This document shows, piece by piece, positions 9,361-18,462 of a stretch of DNA of 58,543 bases. Position 1 is the first letter of the stretch; every line of letters starts with the position of its first letter. Source of the DNA: Mucilaginibacter sp. (GTDB lineage: Bacteria > Bacteroidota > Bacteroidia > Sphingobacteriales > Sphingobacteriaceae); contig JAQBOV010000025.1 of NCBI GenBank assembly GCA_028287895.1, forward strand, positions 1 to 58,543, in the 5' to 3' direction. The notes beneath the pieces were generated by a model. The model searched no databases. It was not told the DNA's origin and worked only from the letters and a program-made list of their open reading frames with translations. The position numbers and the translations under genes were made by a program.

Positions 9361-11339
9361 GATTTCTTTTTAAATACCATTTCGTTTTTTTCTGCAAGAA
9401 TGATCTTATTGTAAAGTTCTTTCAGGTAGGGATACTCTTCAGGCCCGTAAACAGACTTATTAAACGATGTGAGGTATGAAAAAGTAAAACTATTACTGTT
9501 GCCGTCAAAGCTGGTAAAAAATTTACCGCCCTTATTAGGCATAAAAAAAGACACCTCCTGCGGGGGATTTTCAATGGCATATTTTTCAGGCAAATGAACA
9601 GTGAGGATATATCGCTCATCTGATGGCATTCCCCAGTCCACAGGATAGCCACGCTCTGCCAGTTTAAATGGATTAGTGGTGATTTTATTTAAAATAAAAG
9701 GGTCAAATGCGAGCCTGTTATGATTCGTATTATCAAACATATTTATTTCAACCTCATAACTTTCACCCAGGGGCTTATCCAGGCTGTCAATGTTTATTAT
9801 GCTTGATTTTAGAATTTTAAATTTAGGTAATTTTTCTCCAAAATTCTCCACATACTCATCCGGGGTATTAAACTTTTTAATCGCTTTCCTTCTTTCATAG
9901 CCGCTGTAGCCGCCAAAATATCTTGTAAGGGTGCCTTTTAGTTTACCGTTATCCTGCAGTGTAAGGTCATAAGTATAAGTAATACTTTCACGTTGCTGCG
10001 TTGTTCCCAGGTCAATCCAATAAGACGGTTTATCAAGACTAAATGCGCGTCCTTTATCATTCAGACAGCTCAGTGGCAGCATACCAAAAGCCAGATAAGG
10101 GTCAGACGCGTCGAGCAAATAACTTTTATCTCCGATGTTCGTTTTTGCAATCACATAATTAAAATCGCCAAGAGCTGGATATAGTGTGTTTATGAAACCA
10201 TTTTCACGGGTGGAAAGCAAAACAGCTTCTGTATTTATCCCGGCGCTGTTTAACGCAGCTACTAATGAAAGATTGATGTCAGGTACGCTGCCACTATGCG
10301 ATTCGAATGCTTTTTTAATGCCGTCAGTGCTGTAGATACCTATAAAGTTATTCCATTTGTACCATTTTTGCAAGAAAGCATAAATTGCCTGTGCTTTGGA
10401 CAGATCATCTGTTTTGCCTGTTATCGCAGCTGATATGCGGTCTTTCATCAGATCTTTTCTTTTGAGCTGACCGCCAAATTCGGGTTCCTGCTTAAGCTGG
10501 TAATCAATATCTCTCCATTCTTTGGCATATTTGATCTTGCTTCCGTTAACAAAGCTGATATAGTCAACCAGTTCAAAATTGATAGCTGATAAAAAGTTTT
10601 TTGGCGAGGTCATATTGTCTTCTGCCACAAATGCGGGTATATCGCTCACACCATAGACCATGTGTGAACAATCACATTTGGCTGTTCCGTAAGTAAAGCA
10701 TGTTGATTCCAGGTCAGCTACATTCCTGGTCAGTTTAAGATGACCTTTCAGTGATGCATTATAGCTCCAAAAAGCAGGTATATGAACCTGATATTCAGAA
10801 TATTTTTTTGGTATGTCAGACTGGAATTCCCAGGAATGAAAATTTTCTTTATATGGCGACGACAGTCTGTATTTATACTCGATAACGCAACCATTACGCA
10901 AAGCAGGCATCGCAAACTTAAGAATAGTCCAATGTTTACTTTTCTTAGTGCGGAAAACCTGCTTCGAATCAAGTTCAGCTTTTTGTTGCAAGCCATTTTC
11001 ATCTTTATAATAAGTAGTACCCTGAATATCTTCTACTTCTTCATAAGCGTCATTGTCACCATTATACACAGGTATCTCTAGGGTGCCCTTACTGAATTGG
11101 GACTGATCAAATATTTTTATTTTAATGTGATATTCAAATACCACTTTGGTATAATTATCGCTTGCAAGAATAATCCTTGATGTCCCGTATTCATTCAGCA
11201 CGACGGCATGGGCCGAAGTATCCTTGTCATACTTTTTCATTTCTATTTCTTCAGTGCTCACCTGGCCAAATGGGAAATCCTGAGCAAATACAGTTGGTGA
11301 GGCGAACAAGAGAGTTAAAAAGAGTAGCGTTTTTTTCAT
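9357..11339 (-). CDS. DUF3857-domain protein, transglutaminase fold without catalytic residues
   Basis: A 660-aa secreted paralogue of the following gene, with signal peptide (FASPTVFAQ). The DUF3857 portion is recognisable (MPALRNGCVIEYKYRL). In the transglutaminase-like core, the place of the catalytic Cys reads SGSVPDINLSLVAALNSAGI and the place of the His reads GDFNYVIA. Only an Asp (LLDASDPY) remains of the triad. It is therefore likely a pseudoenzyme: binding partner, inhibitor or scaffold for the active 635-aa protein encoded 4 bp overlapping downstream. Family membership is clear; loss of activity is inferred from the residues. Confidence 0.85.
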   Translation of the reverse strand: MKKTLLFLTLLFASPTVFAQDFPFGQVSTEEIEMKKYDKDTSAHAVVLNEYGTSRIILASDNYTKVVFEYHIKIKIFDQSQFSKGTLEIPVYNGDNDAYEEVEDIQGTTYYKDENGLQQKAELDSKQVFRTKKSKHWTILKFAMPALRNGCVIEYKYRLSSPYKENFHSWEFQSDIPKKYSEYQVHIPAFWSYNASLKGHLKLTRNVADLESTCFTYGTAKCDCSHMVYGVSDIPAFVAEDNMTSPKNFLSAINFELVDYISFVNGSKIKYAKEWRDIDYQLKQEPEFGGQLKRKDLMKDRISAAITGKTDDLSKAQAIYAFLQKWYKWNNFIGIYSTDGIKKAFESHSGSVPDINLSLVAALNSAGINTEAVLLSTRENGFINTLYPALGDFNYVIAKTNIGDKSYLLDASDPYLAFGMLPLSCLNDKGRAFSLDKPSYWIDLGTTQQRESITYTYDLTLQDNGKLKGTLTRYFGGYSGYERRKAIKKFNTPDEYVENFGEKLPKFKILKSSIINIDSLDKPLGESYEVEINMFDNTNHNRLAFDPFILNKITTNPFKLAERGYPVDWGMPSDERYILTVHLPEKYAIENPPQEVSFFMPNKGGKFFTSFDGNSNSFTFSYLTSFNKSVYGPEEYPYLKELYNKIILAEKNEMVFKKKS

Positions 11340-11462
11340 AATTGTTATAAAGTTTAGTAGCGTTTAAATTAAAATTTTAAATGCATATATTAAATAGCTA
11401 AAAAAATTTAATCTGCTAAATCTTTTTAAGACCTTTGCAAACCTTGCTACTTGTAATAAAAA

Positions 11463-12524
11463 ATGAAATTAAACTTAAAACGCCCGCTTGCTTTTTTTGA
11501 TCTTGAAACTACCGGAACCAATATAGGGATTGACCGCATAGTTGAAATATCGGTTATTAAACTCCTTCCCGATGGCAATGAGGAAGTACAAACCTGGCGC
11601 ATTAACCCTGGGATGCCTATTCCGCTGGAATCGTCGTTGGTACATGGTATTTATGATGAGCATGTAGAGAATGAACCTGCATTTAAAGCATTAGGTATAG
11701 CAATAGCCGAATTTATAGGTGAAAGCGACCTGGCGGGATACAACTCCAATAAGTTTGACATACCCATGCTGATGGAAGAATTTTTGCGTGCGGGGGTTTT
11801 GTTCAACCTGGAGAACCGGCATTTTGTTGATGTGCAGAACATTTTTCACCAGATGGAGCAACGCACTCTGAAAGCAGCCTACCAGTTTTATTGCAACAAA
11901 CAGATCATTAACGCTCACTCGGCCGAGGCTGATACCCGCGCCACAATGGAGGTTTTGCTGGCGCAGATAGCCAAATACGAGGGTGCAGAGTTTGAAGATA
12001 AAAAGGGTAATCGCAGTAAACCTATTGTAAATGACATCGGGGCACTGCATAAATTTACCAACCTGAACAGTCCTGTAGATTTTGCAGGCCGTATGGTTTA
12101 TAATGAGCAGGGCGAGGAACTATTCAACTTCGGCAAGCACAAAGGCAAAAGGGTTGAGGATGTGTTTAATATGGAGCCAAGCTATTACTCATGGATGATG
12201 CAGGGCGATTTTCCCTTGTACACAAAACGTAAGCTGGAAGAAATTTATAGCCGATGGAATGCAAAGAGAATTGCTGAACGCCAGCCTAAGTCTGCGCAGC
12301 CAAAACCTGCTGATAGTCAGGCCAAACCAGAGCAATCCAAAGCGATTGGAAACACTCAAAAGACTGCAGTTCAACGACCAGCCGAAAATCAGCCTAAAAA
12401 AGAATTTCATAAACCCGATAGCCGGAACGATCAGCAAAAGCAGCCATTTAAAAAGGACGAGCCTGCAAAGCCGGTTAATGAAGATATGCTGAAAATGCTC
12501 TCTGATAAGTTTAAAAAGGGGTAA
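11463..12524 (+). CDS. DnaQ-like 3'-5' exonuclease (DNA polymerase III epsilon type)
   Basis: The 353-aa protein has a complete DEDDh exonuclease domain: Exo I FFDLETTG (Asp13, Glu15), Exo II AGYNSNKFD (Asp99) and Exo III HSAEADTRAT (His152, Asp157). Around 220-265 there is a second module, FNFGKHKGKRVEDVFN...YYSWMMQGDFP, like the DUF3820 domain often attached to such nucleases. The last ~85 residues are a Lys/Gln/Pro-rich disordered tail. It may proofread or trim 3' ends in repair; whether it is the replicative proofreader cannot be decided from sequence. Confidence 0.9.
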   Translation: MKLNLKRPLAFFDLETTGTNIGIDRIVEISVIKLLPDGNEEVQTWRINPGMPIPLESSLVHGIYDEHVENEPAFKALGIAIAEFIGESDLAGYNSNKFDIPMLMEEFLRAGVLFNLENRHFVDVQNIFHQMEQRTLKAAYQFYCNKQIINAHSAEADTRATMEVLLAQIAKYEGAEFEDKKGNRSKPIVNDIGALHKFTNLNSPVDFAGRMVYNEQGEELFNFGKHKGKRVEDVFNMEPSYYSWMMQGDFPLYTKRKLEEIYSRWNAKRIAERQPKSAQPKPADSQAKPEQSKAIGNTQKTAVQRPAENQPKKEFHKPDSRNDQQKQPFKKDEPAKPVNEDMLKMLSDKFKKG

Positions 12525-12598
12525 ACGCCCCGCTAAATTTTCGCCAGTGGGGAGACTTTCTAATTTCGGTTTTAATGGGCTTAGATTGGGCTGATCAC

Positions 12599-13537
12599 TT
12601 AATCAACTTTCCGAAGGAACTCAATATTTCGTTTTAACCCTGCAAATTTTGTGCGTTTGACCGGAGAATTTTTAAAAACGTTTTGGAAGACGTCTTCAGT
12701 GATATCCTCCCAATCATGTTTATTCATTTCTAAAAGGTCATTTTGAGGTTTAAAAGCTGTTTCCTGGTGAAGTACAGAAAAACGGTTCCAGGGACAAACG
12801 TCCTGGCAAACATCGCAGCCGAACATCCAATTGTCCATTTTACTATTGAATTCCGGTGGTATCTCTTTTTTTAGTTCGATGGTCAGGTAAGATATGCATC
12901 GGCTGCCATCAACTATGTAAGGCGCTACAATAGCCTCGGTGGGGCAGGCATCAATGCAGCGGGTACAAGTGCCGCAATGGTCGGCGGTGGCAGCAATATC
13001 ATACTCCAGGTCGATATCTATTATCAGCTCGGCTAAAAAGAAGAAGGAACCCGTTTTGGTGTTGATCAGGTTAGTGTTTTTGCCGACCCAGCCCAAGCCG
13101 GCTTTTTTAGCCCAGACCTTATCCAATACGGGTGCCGAATCGACAAATGCGCGGCCATTTACTTCGCCGATTTTTTCATTTATGATCTGAAGTAATTGCT
13201 TTAGCTTGTCCTTGATAACCATATGGTAATCAGTGCCGTATGCGTATTTTGAGATCTTTGGCGCAAGCGGATCAGTTTGCTGTTGTTCTGTATAGTAATT
13301 AAGCCCCAGTGAGATAACTGATCTGGCGCCATCAACCAATAATCGCGGGTCGAGGCGCATATCAAAATGATTTTCCATGTACTGCATCTCACCCTGCATG
13401 CCGCGTTTGAGCCAGGCTTCCAGTCGCGGTGCCTCCTGTTCCAAAAACTCAGCTTTAGCAATACCACAAAACATAAAGCCAAGTTTTTTAGCCTCGGCTT
13501 TAATCAAATTACTGTAAGCTGATCTGTTTTGTTGCAT
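12599..13537 (-). CDS. queG: epoxyqueuosine reductase QueG
   Basis: QueG reduces epoxyqueuosine to queuosine in tRNA, using cobalamin and two [4Fe-4S] clusters. The clusters are visible as [12 protein letters not shown] and [13 protein letters not shown], with a further Cys between them in GSRCISYL. The conserved acid lies in [20 protein letters not shown] place the start at the Met at 13535-13537 ([12 protein letters not shown], 312 aa). The frame stays open to 13585 but the extra 16 residues are not family-like. The C terminus lacks the HEAT-like extension of some QueG proteins, as is usual in this phylum. Confidence 0.95.
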   Translation of the reverse strand: MQQNRSAYSNLIKAEAKKLGFMFCGIAKAEFLEQEAPRLEAWLKRGMQGEMQYMENHFDMRLDPRLLVDGARSVISLGLNYYTEQQQTDPLAPKISKYAYGTDYHMVIKDKLKQLLQIINEKIGEVNGRAFVDSAPVLDKVWAKKAGLGWVGKNTNLINTKTGSFFFLAELIIDIDLEYDIAATADHCGTCTRCIDACPTEAIVAPYIVDGSRCISYLTIELKKEIPPEFNSKMDNWMFGCDVCQDVCPWNRFSVLHQETAFKPQNDLLEMNKHDWEDITEDVFQNVFKNSPVKRTKFAGLKRNIEFLRKVD

Positions 13538-13647
13538 TAATACAAAGATAGCATAACAAAATTTAAGGTAACCATTGGAAGGCAAGGGCTTAATACAAAA
13601 AACAGATCTTCATCCCATGTGTTAATGTAATTATAATAAATAACAAG

Positions 13648-14118
13648 ATGCTTCAGTTTATCAATGATTTACCTGATTACGTGGTAGGGATACATGCAAT
13701 AGGGGAAGTAACAAAAGAAGATTACGAAAAAGTGTTATTACCAAGAATAGATGACCTGGTAAAACGCCAGGGAGCGATTAATTATTTATTGGTATTAGAA
13801 ACAGATATGAAAAACTTTTCAGCGGGCTCCTGGTGGGAGGACCTGAAATTGGGATTAAAAAACTTTACAAAATGGAATAAAATAGCGGTGGTGACCGATC
13901 AGAAGCCTGTAGAATGGTTCAGTGATATCTTCCGGTTTTTTATTCCGGGTAAATCAAAAGGTTTTCGGCTTAATGAACTTGACAAAGCTATCCAATGGAT
14001 ATCAGAAAAAGATGATGGATTTCATGGGTATGAAACCATATCTGCCGGACAAATATTAGAAGAAATTGAAATGCGGTCATCCAACAAGGGTCAGGGGCCA
14101 TCGGGTGAAAACCTATAG
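13648..14118 (+). CDS. STAS/SEC14 (SpoIIAA-like) domain protein
   Basis: A 156-aa soluble protein whose first ~120 residues match the SpoIIAA-like family: LPDYVVGIHAIGEVTKEDYE, a strand INYLLVLETDMKNFS, a Trp-rich turn WWEDLKLGLKNFTKWNKIAV, and a closing DELDKA-like helix (RLNELDKAIQWIS). These domains bind hydrophobic ligands or act as protein-interaction modules; no partner is identified. A hydrophilic tail of about 25 residues follows. The short acidic gene at 14145 starts 26 bp downstream and is probably cotranscribed. Confidence 0.8.
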   Translation: MLQFINDLPDYVVGIHAIGEVTKEDYEKVLLPRIDDLVKRQGAINYLLVLETDMKNFSAGSWWEDLKLGLKNFTKWNKIAVVTDQKPVEWFSDIFRFFIPGKSKGFRLNELDKAIQWISEKDDGFHGYETISAGQILEEIEMRSSNKGQGPSGENL

Positions 14119-14144
14119 TTTAATGCTGTTTAAAAAAGAAAATT

Positions 14145-14393
14145 ATGGAAAGTGCAGAAGTGAAAGATCCGAAGGATGATAAGATCACCAATGAGGATAA
14201 TGCTGTAACCAATAAGGACGGTGACAATGACCTGGAAAAAGGTAAGCAGCCAAATGACCAAAACAAGCCTGACAAAAAGCGTGTGCCAACGATAACACCG
14301 GATAATGAAAACGGTAATCCTGGTCCTCCCGAAGAAGAAGAAAGTTCATCCGACAGGAAGGTCAGATTATCGGGCGAAAATTTCGTAATATAA
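14145..14393 (+). CDS. small acidic, disordered protein
   Basis: The 82-aa product is made almost wholly of Asp, Glu, Asn, Lys and Pro (for example DNDLEKGKQPNDQNKPDKK, then PPEEEESSSD) and should be intrinsically disordered. It follows the STAS-domain gene by 26 bp and ends just before a strong terminator, which supports it as the last gene of that transcript. No family is recognised. Similar low-complexity hydrophilic proteins in Bacteroidota are often stress-induced, but that is analogy only. Confidence 0.6.
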   Translation: MESAEVKDPKDDKITNEDNAVTNKDGDNDLEKGKQPNDQNKPDKKRVPTITPDNENGNPGPPEEEESSSDRKVRLSGENFVI

Positions 14394-14414
14394 ACGTCGG
14401 AGGGTTTTTTGCCA

Positions 14415-14454
14415 CCATAAAAAATCCGCACCATGGGGTGCGGATTTTTTATGG
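14415..14454. terminator. bidirectional rho-independent terminator
   Basis: A perfect 18-bp stem: CCATAAAAAATCCGCACC (14415-14432) and its reverse complement (14437-14454), with loop ATGG. The A run on one arm and the T run on the other give a U tract after the GC core in both directions. It sits between the stops of convergent genes and should terminate both. Confidence 0.93.
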
Positions 14455-14493
14455 GGCTGTTTTTTACTCATTTTGCCCCGAGAATTAGGAGGC

Positions 14494-15282
14494 TTAAAAG
14501 CTATGGTTGATGCTATTGTTTAAATTTTTCACCGTCCAGTAACCACTGTCCAATATGCGGCGCACGGTCATTAGCGGATCGTTTTCATCACGTTTTTCGG
14601 CTAACTGGAATGCCAGCTTAAACCCGCGTTTGTGTAATTGCGGTAAATTTTGAGCATTCCACAATCCAAATGGATAGGCAAAATATTTAACAGGTTTGCC
14701 GGTAATATCTTCCAGCTTTTTGGTGGGTTTATCTAATTGAATCTCCCAGTCCTTACCGGTAAATTTTTTGAAATTATGATGGTCCCAGGTATGGCTGCCT
14801 ATCACATTACCCTCATCCGATAATTGTTTTACCTGTTCCTTGCTCATATAATGCGGGCGCCCCAATGATACCGTCATGATAAAAAATACTCCTTTAAAAC
14901 CATATTTTTTTAATTCAGTACGACCTATTGTAAACTGGTCGAGGTCGGTATCATCAAAAGTAAGCATAATGGGCTTGCTTGGCAGGGGAGTACCCTTTGT
15001 CAGGTAATCATTCAGTTGATCGGGCAAAATGGTATGATAACCGCTATCGGCCAGCATTTTAATATGTGCCTTGAAAGCCGCTATCGGTATAATATAATCC
15101 TTAGATACTTTGGAATCAGTTGGCCTCCAATCGCGTATCTGGTGATAACATAAAATGGGGACCTGTTTGCGGGTCATGATCACCGCATTACCGCTTTGCG
15201 GCGGTGCAATAGTTGCTTTGGATTGGCTCACCAATGTACCAAACAGGCAAAACAGAAGAGTTACAGACAGAAATTTTGACAT
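14494..15282 (-). CDS. secreted polysaccharide deacetylase (NodB/CE4 family)
   Basis: A 262-aa protein with signal peptide (LLFCLFGTLVSQSKA). The NodB domain has motif 1 LTFDDTD (Asp110, Asp111), motif 2 GSHTWDHH (His164, His168, the metal ligands) and motif 3 FAYPFG near 206-211. It should remove N-acetyl (or other acyl) groups from a periplasmic or surface polysaccharide in a metal-dependent manner. The early CYHQI block at 45-49 is typical of PgaB-like deacetylases. No glycan biosynthesis genes are adjacent, so the substrate is open. Confidence 0.88.
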   Translation of the reverse strand: MSKFLSVTLLFCLFGTLVSQSKATIAPPQSGNAVIMTRKQVPILCYHQIRDWRPTDSKVSKDYIIPIAAFKAHIKMLADSGYHTILPDQLNDYLTKGTPLPSKPIMLTFDDTDLDQFTIGRTELKKYGFKGVFFIMTVSLGRPHYMSKEQVKQLSDEGNVIGSHTWDHHNFKKFTGKDWEIQLDKPTKKLEDITGKPVKYFAYPFGLWNAQNLPQLHKRGFKLAFQLAEKRDENDPLMTVRRILDSGYWTVKNLNNSINHSF

Positions 15283-15361
15283 AATTAAACTTTGATTAAC
15301 GACAATGGCGAAATTAAAATAAATAAAGGTTAAATGTCAACAATATTTACAAATTTCCTGT

Positions 15362-16447
15362 TTATAGAATTATCCTTTTTCCTTCTTTTATTGACCGTTT
15401 TGCAGCATCCAATATCTGCATTACCACCATGTTATATTTTAGAGACGACTGATCCTCTGCTGTGGTTAATTGGTTTTTAAGCGCAGCGGCTAAGTAAATT
15501 ATCGGATCATTGACAGGCGCTGCCAGAGGTTCAGCTTTCCTGGCGCCTTTTTTGTTTTCACGCATCCGGCTTACAATGTCATTGCCATTTAAAGCATGAT
15601 AATATCCGTGATCGCCAAACACTTCCAGATCCTTAATCGAGAATGGCCAGTTCCATGAGGCTTCTATTTGCCCGGTAGCTCCCGGGTATTCAATGATTAC
15701 TGTAGCATCGTCCTCAACCTTTGGATATACTTCGGGCTTATAATGTCGTGCAATGGCTGTTACAGCAATTGGCTTTTGCCCATGCATAAACCATGTCATC
15801 AGGTCGGCCCCATAGCATCCGAAGTCGTTTAATGCTCCTGCGCCATTCAGGACCGGATCAGTCAGCCATGCTAAAAACTCCTTGCTGCAACCAATTTCTT
15901 TGGGTCCCTGGTGCCCGTCGTGCACCACCATTTTTTTAATCGGACCTATGCTGTCATTAGCTACCGAATTATAAAGATCCTGGTAAGATGGATACCAGGT
16001 AGTTTCGTAATTGGTTAATACTTTAATGTGATATTGATTAGCTAAAGCTTCAATCCGTTTTGCCTGGTCTAAAGTGGCGGCTAAAGGTTTTTCAACCATC
16101 ACCGGGATACCCAACGGGGCGCATACTTCAACAATATCCACATGATTGGCCACGGCATTATAGCCTAACACAGCGTCCGGCTTTTTGCCTTTCAGCATGC
16201 TTTTCAAATCCGGATAAAAAACCGATTCGGGAAGATTGAACTGCTTGCCATATTTTTTCCAAAGTTCCCGGTTAGGTTCGGCTATGCCTATAATATCTAC
16301 CTGCCCGTTTTTATAGGCATTCAGAATATTGTAGATGTGATCATGGTTAAGTCCTGCTACGCATACTTTTAACTTTTGAGCCGATGCTGCTGTTAACAAG
16401 CCACAAAGCAGCAGAATTGAAAGAATAAACTTTTTACAATACATCAT
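15362..16447 (-). CDS. Gfo/Idh/MocA family oxidoreductase, exported
   Basis: A 361-aa protein with a signal peptide (ILSILLLCGLLTAASAQ) before the Rossmann domain. VCVAGLNHDHIYNIL is a dinucleotide-binding start, altered from the usual GxGxxG. The family motif is VMVEKPLA (Glu119-Lys120-Pro121), and an alpha/beta C-terminal domain includes NDFGCYGADLMTWF. Bacteroidota encode many such exported NAD(P)-dependent, or tightly NAD-bound, sugar oxidoreductases and glycosidase-like enzymes. The substrate is unknown. It is transcribed alone or with the deacetylase gene 79 bp downstream. Confidence 0.85.
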   Translation of the reverse strand: MMYCKKFILSILLLCGLLTAASAQKLKVCVAGLNHDHIYNILNAYKNGQVDIIGIAEPNRELWKKYGKQFNLPESVFYPDLKSMLKGKKPDAVLGYNAVANHVDIVEVCAPLGIPVMVEKPLAATLDQAKRIEALANQYHIKVLTNYETTWYPSYQDLYNSVANDSIGPIKKMVVHDGHQGPKEIGCSKEFLAWLTDPVLNGAGALNDFGCYGADLMTWFMHGQKPIAVTAIARHYKPEVYPKVEDDATVIIEYPGATGQIEASWNWPFSIKDLEVFGDHGYYHALNGNDIVSRMRENKKGARKAEPLAAPVNDPIIYLAAALKNQLTTAEDQSSLKYNMVVMQILDAAKRSIKEGKRIIL

Positions 16448-16539
16448 ATTTTTTATTTGAGACAGATAGTAGATAGCAAAGAAAATAAGTTTTTCAGGCG
16501 ATTTGCGGATGTAACAGAAAAATAACAGTTAGATATACC

Positions 16540-17568
16540 TTAAAATAATGTCGGACTTCCGCCGAGCCTTGTTTTGCCCAAATGTTTATAAGCGTTGTCT
16601 GTTGCTTCCCTTCCGCGTGCGGTACGCATCAAAAAGCCTTCCTGAATCAAAAACGGTTCATAAACCTCTTCAATAGTACCTTCGTCTTCGCCCACTGCCG
16701 TTGCAATAGTTTTTAAACCGACAGGCCCACCCTTGAATTTATCGATGATGGTGACTAGTATCTTGTTGTCCATTTCGTCCAACCCATGCTGATCTACATT
16801 CAGGGCATTCAGTGCATAATTTGCAATATCAGTGTCAATATTGCCGTCGCCTTTAATCTGGGCAAAATCGCGTGTACGGCGCAGCAGGGCATTGGCAATA
16901 CGCGGGGTGCCGCGACTCCTGCGGGCTATTTCGTAAGCTCCCTCATCGCTAATCGGGGTTTTTAATATGGACGCCGAGCGCAGGACGATCGTAGTCAGCA
17001 ATTTGGCATCATAATATTCCAGCCTCGAATTAATACCAAAACGGGCACGCAGCGGAGCGGTAAGCAAACCCGAACGGGTAGTAGCGCCTACCAGGGTAAA
17101 TGGATTTAATGATAATTGTACCGACCGGGCATTGGGCCCTGTCTCCAGCATAATATCGATCTTAAAATCCTCCATTGCCGAATAAAGGTATTCTTCTACC
17201 AGGGGGCTAAGGCGGTGTATCTCGTCAATAAATAGAATGTCACCTGCTTCCAGGTTGGTTAATAATCCGGCAAGATCGCCGGGTTTATCTAAAACGGGGC
17301 CGGAAGTGATTTTGATACCAACACCCATTTCGTTTGCGATGATGTGTGAAAGTGTGGTTTTCCCTAATCCCGGAGGGCCATGAAGCAACACATGGTCAAG
17401 CGCTTCGCCGCGCTGGCGGGCAGCTTGTACAAACACTCTTAAATTGGCTAATATTTTATGCTGACCTGTAAAATCCTCAAAAGCCTGTGGGCGTAGTACT
17501 TTTTCAATGTCCCGTTCGGCAGGAGTGAGGCGTTCACTGTCAGGATCAAGATGCTCGTTCATTGCCAA
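16540..17568 (-). CDS. ruvB: Holliday junction branch-migration helicase RuvB
   Basis: The 342-aa protein has the usual RuvB length and all motor motifs: Walker [12 protein letters not shown] (62-71), Walker [14 protein letters not shown], sensor [11 protein letters not shown], the arginine-finger region APLRARFG, and the C-terminal winged helix [17 protein letters not shown]. As a hexamer it drives branch migration with RuvA at Holliday junctions during recombination and repair. ruvA and ruvC are not in the window, as is usual in this phylum where ruvB is often separate. Confidence 0.97.
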   Translation of the reverse strand: MAMNEHLDPDSERLTPAERDIEKVLRPQAFEDFTGQHKILANLRVFVQAARQRGEALDHVLLHGPPGLGKTTLSHIIANEMGVGIKITSGPVLDKPGDLAGLLTNLEAGDILFIDEIHRLSPLVEEYLYSAMEDFKIDIMLETGPNARSVQLSLNPFTLVGATTRSGLLTAPLRARFGINSRLEYYDAKLLTTIVLRSASILKTPISDEGAYEIARRSRGTPRIANALLRRTRDFAQIKGDGNIDTDIANYALNALNVDQHGLDEMDNKILVTIIDKFKGGPVGLKTIATAVGEDEGTIEEVYEPFLIQEGFLMRTARGREATDNAYKHLGKTRLGGSPTLF

Positions 17569-17583
17569 CGAAATTAGTTTTTT

Positions 17584-17680
17584 ATTTCGAATTTCGAATG
17601 TTCAATTTCGGATTTAGGAATGTGAAATGAACTCTAAATTAAAAAGTTCGAAATTGAAATTCCGAAATTCGAAATTAAAA
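17584..17680. repeat. imperfect palindromic TTCGAAAT-type intergenic repeat, copy 2
   Basis: Between ruvB and the glycosyltransferase, the left arm ATTTCGAATTTCGAATGTTC and following CAATTTCGGA face a right arm containing GTTCGAAATTGAAATTCCG and AAATTCGAAATT. They form a long, imperfect, AT-rich inverted repeat of the same kind as at 6556-6660. It overlaps no recognised gene. Confidence 0.5.
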
Positions 17681-17682
17681 GA

Positions 17683-18414
17683 TCACCCTTCCGGATACTT
17701 CCTGAATATACTATTAATCTTCATCTGGATAACGCCGAAAACGGCCTCCCGGAAAATACTGGTCGACATTTTTGAGGTGCCTTCTGTGCGGTCTGTAAAG
17801 ATGATCGGTACTTCTATAATTTTAAAGTTATGCTTAATGGTGGTATATTTCATTTCTATCTGGAAAGCATAGCCAACAAACTTTACTTTGTCTAACTCTA
17901 CTGTTTCCAGTACTTTGCGCTTGTAGCACATAAACCCTGCTGTAGAATCCTGGACATCTATCCCGGTAATAAAACGTACGTAAACCGAGGCAAAATAACT
18001 CATCAGCACGCGGCTCATGGGCCAGTTAACTACATTTACACCCTTTATATACCGCGAACCGATGGCGGCATCAGCACCGTCGATACAGGCCTGGCGCAGT
18101 TTAAGCAGGTCATCCGGATTATGCGAGAAATCGGCATCCATTTCAAATACATAGTCGTACTGGCGTGCAATACTCCATTTGAACCCATGTATATAAGCGG
18201 TTCCTAATCCCTGTTTACCGGCGCGCTCTTCCATGAAAAGACGTTCGGCGAATTCCTTTTGTAACTGTTTAACAACTGCAGGGGTGCCATCGGGCGAACC
18301 GTCATCAATGATCAGTATGTGAAAATCATGTGGGAGAGAGAATACTTTACGGATGATCCGCTCAATATTTTCGATCTCGTTATAAGTCGGTATAATAACT
18401 ATGCTGTCCGGCAC
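17683..18414 (-). CDS. polyprenol monophosphomannose synthase-like glycosyltransferase (GT2)
   Basis: A 243-aa soluble GT2 enzyme: IVIIPTYNEIENIERII at the start, the nucleotide-sugar binding IIDDGSPDGT, and the DxD site in FEMDADFSHNP. The acceptor region GSRYIKGVNVVNWPMSRVLM is characteristic of dolichol/polyprenol-phosphate mannosyltransferases. It should move mannose (or another hexose) from the sugar nucleotide to undecaprenyl phosphate at the inner membrane, giving a donor for later glycosylation. It lacks the C-terminal membrane helices of the Arn/Dpm fusion types. The sugar is not certain. Confidence 0.88.
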   Translation of the reverse strand: MPDSIVIIPTYNEIENIERIIRKVFSLPHDFHILIIDDGSPDGTPAVVKQLQKEFAERLFMEERAGKQGLGTAYIHGFKWSIARQYDYVFEMDADFSHNPDDLLKLRQACIDGADAAIGSRYIKGVNVVNWPMSRVLMSYFASVYVRFITGIDVQDSTAGFMCYKRKVLETVELDKVKFVGYAFQIEMKYTTIKHNFKIIEVPIIFTDRTEGTSKMSTSIFREAVFGVIQMKINSIFRKYPEG

Positions 18415-18462
18415 TTAAGCAGAGGTTTTAGTTTGAAAGATTTTACAAAAAAAGCGATTTTT

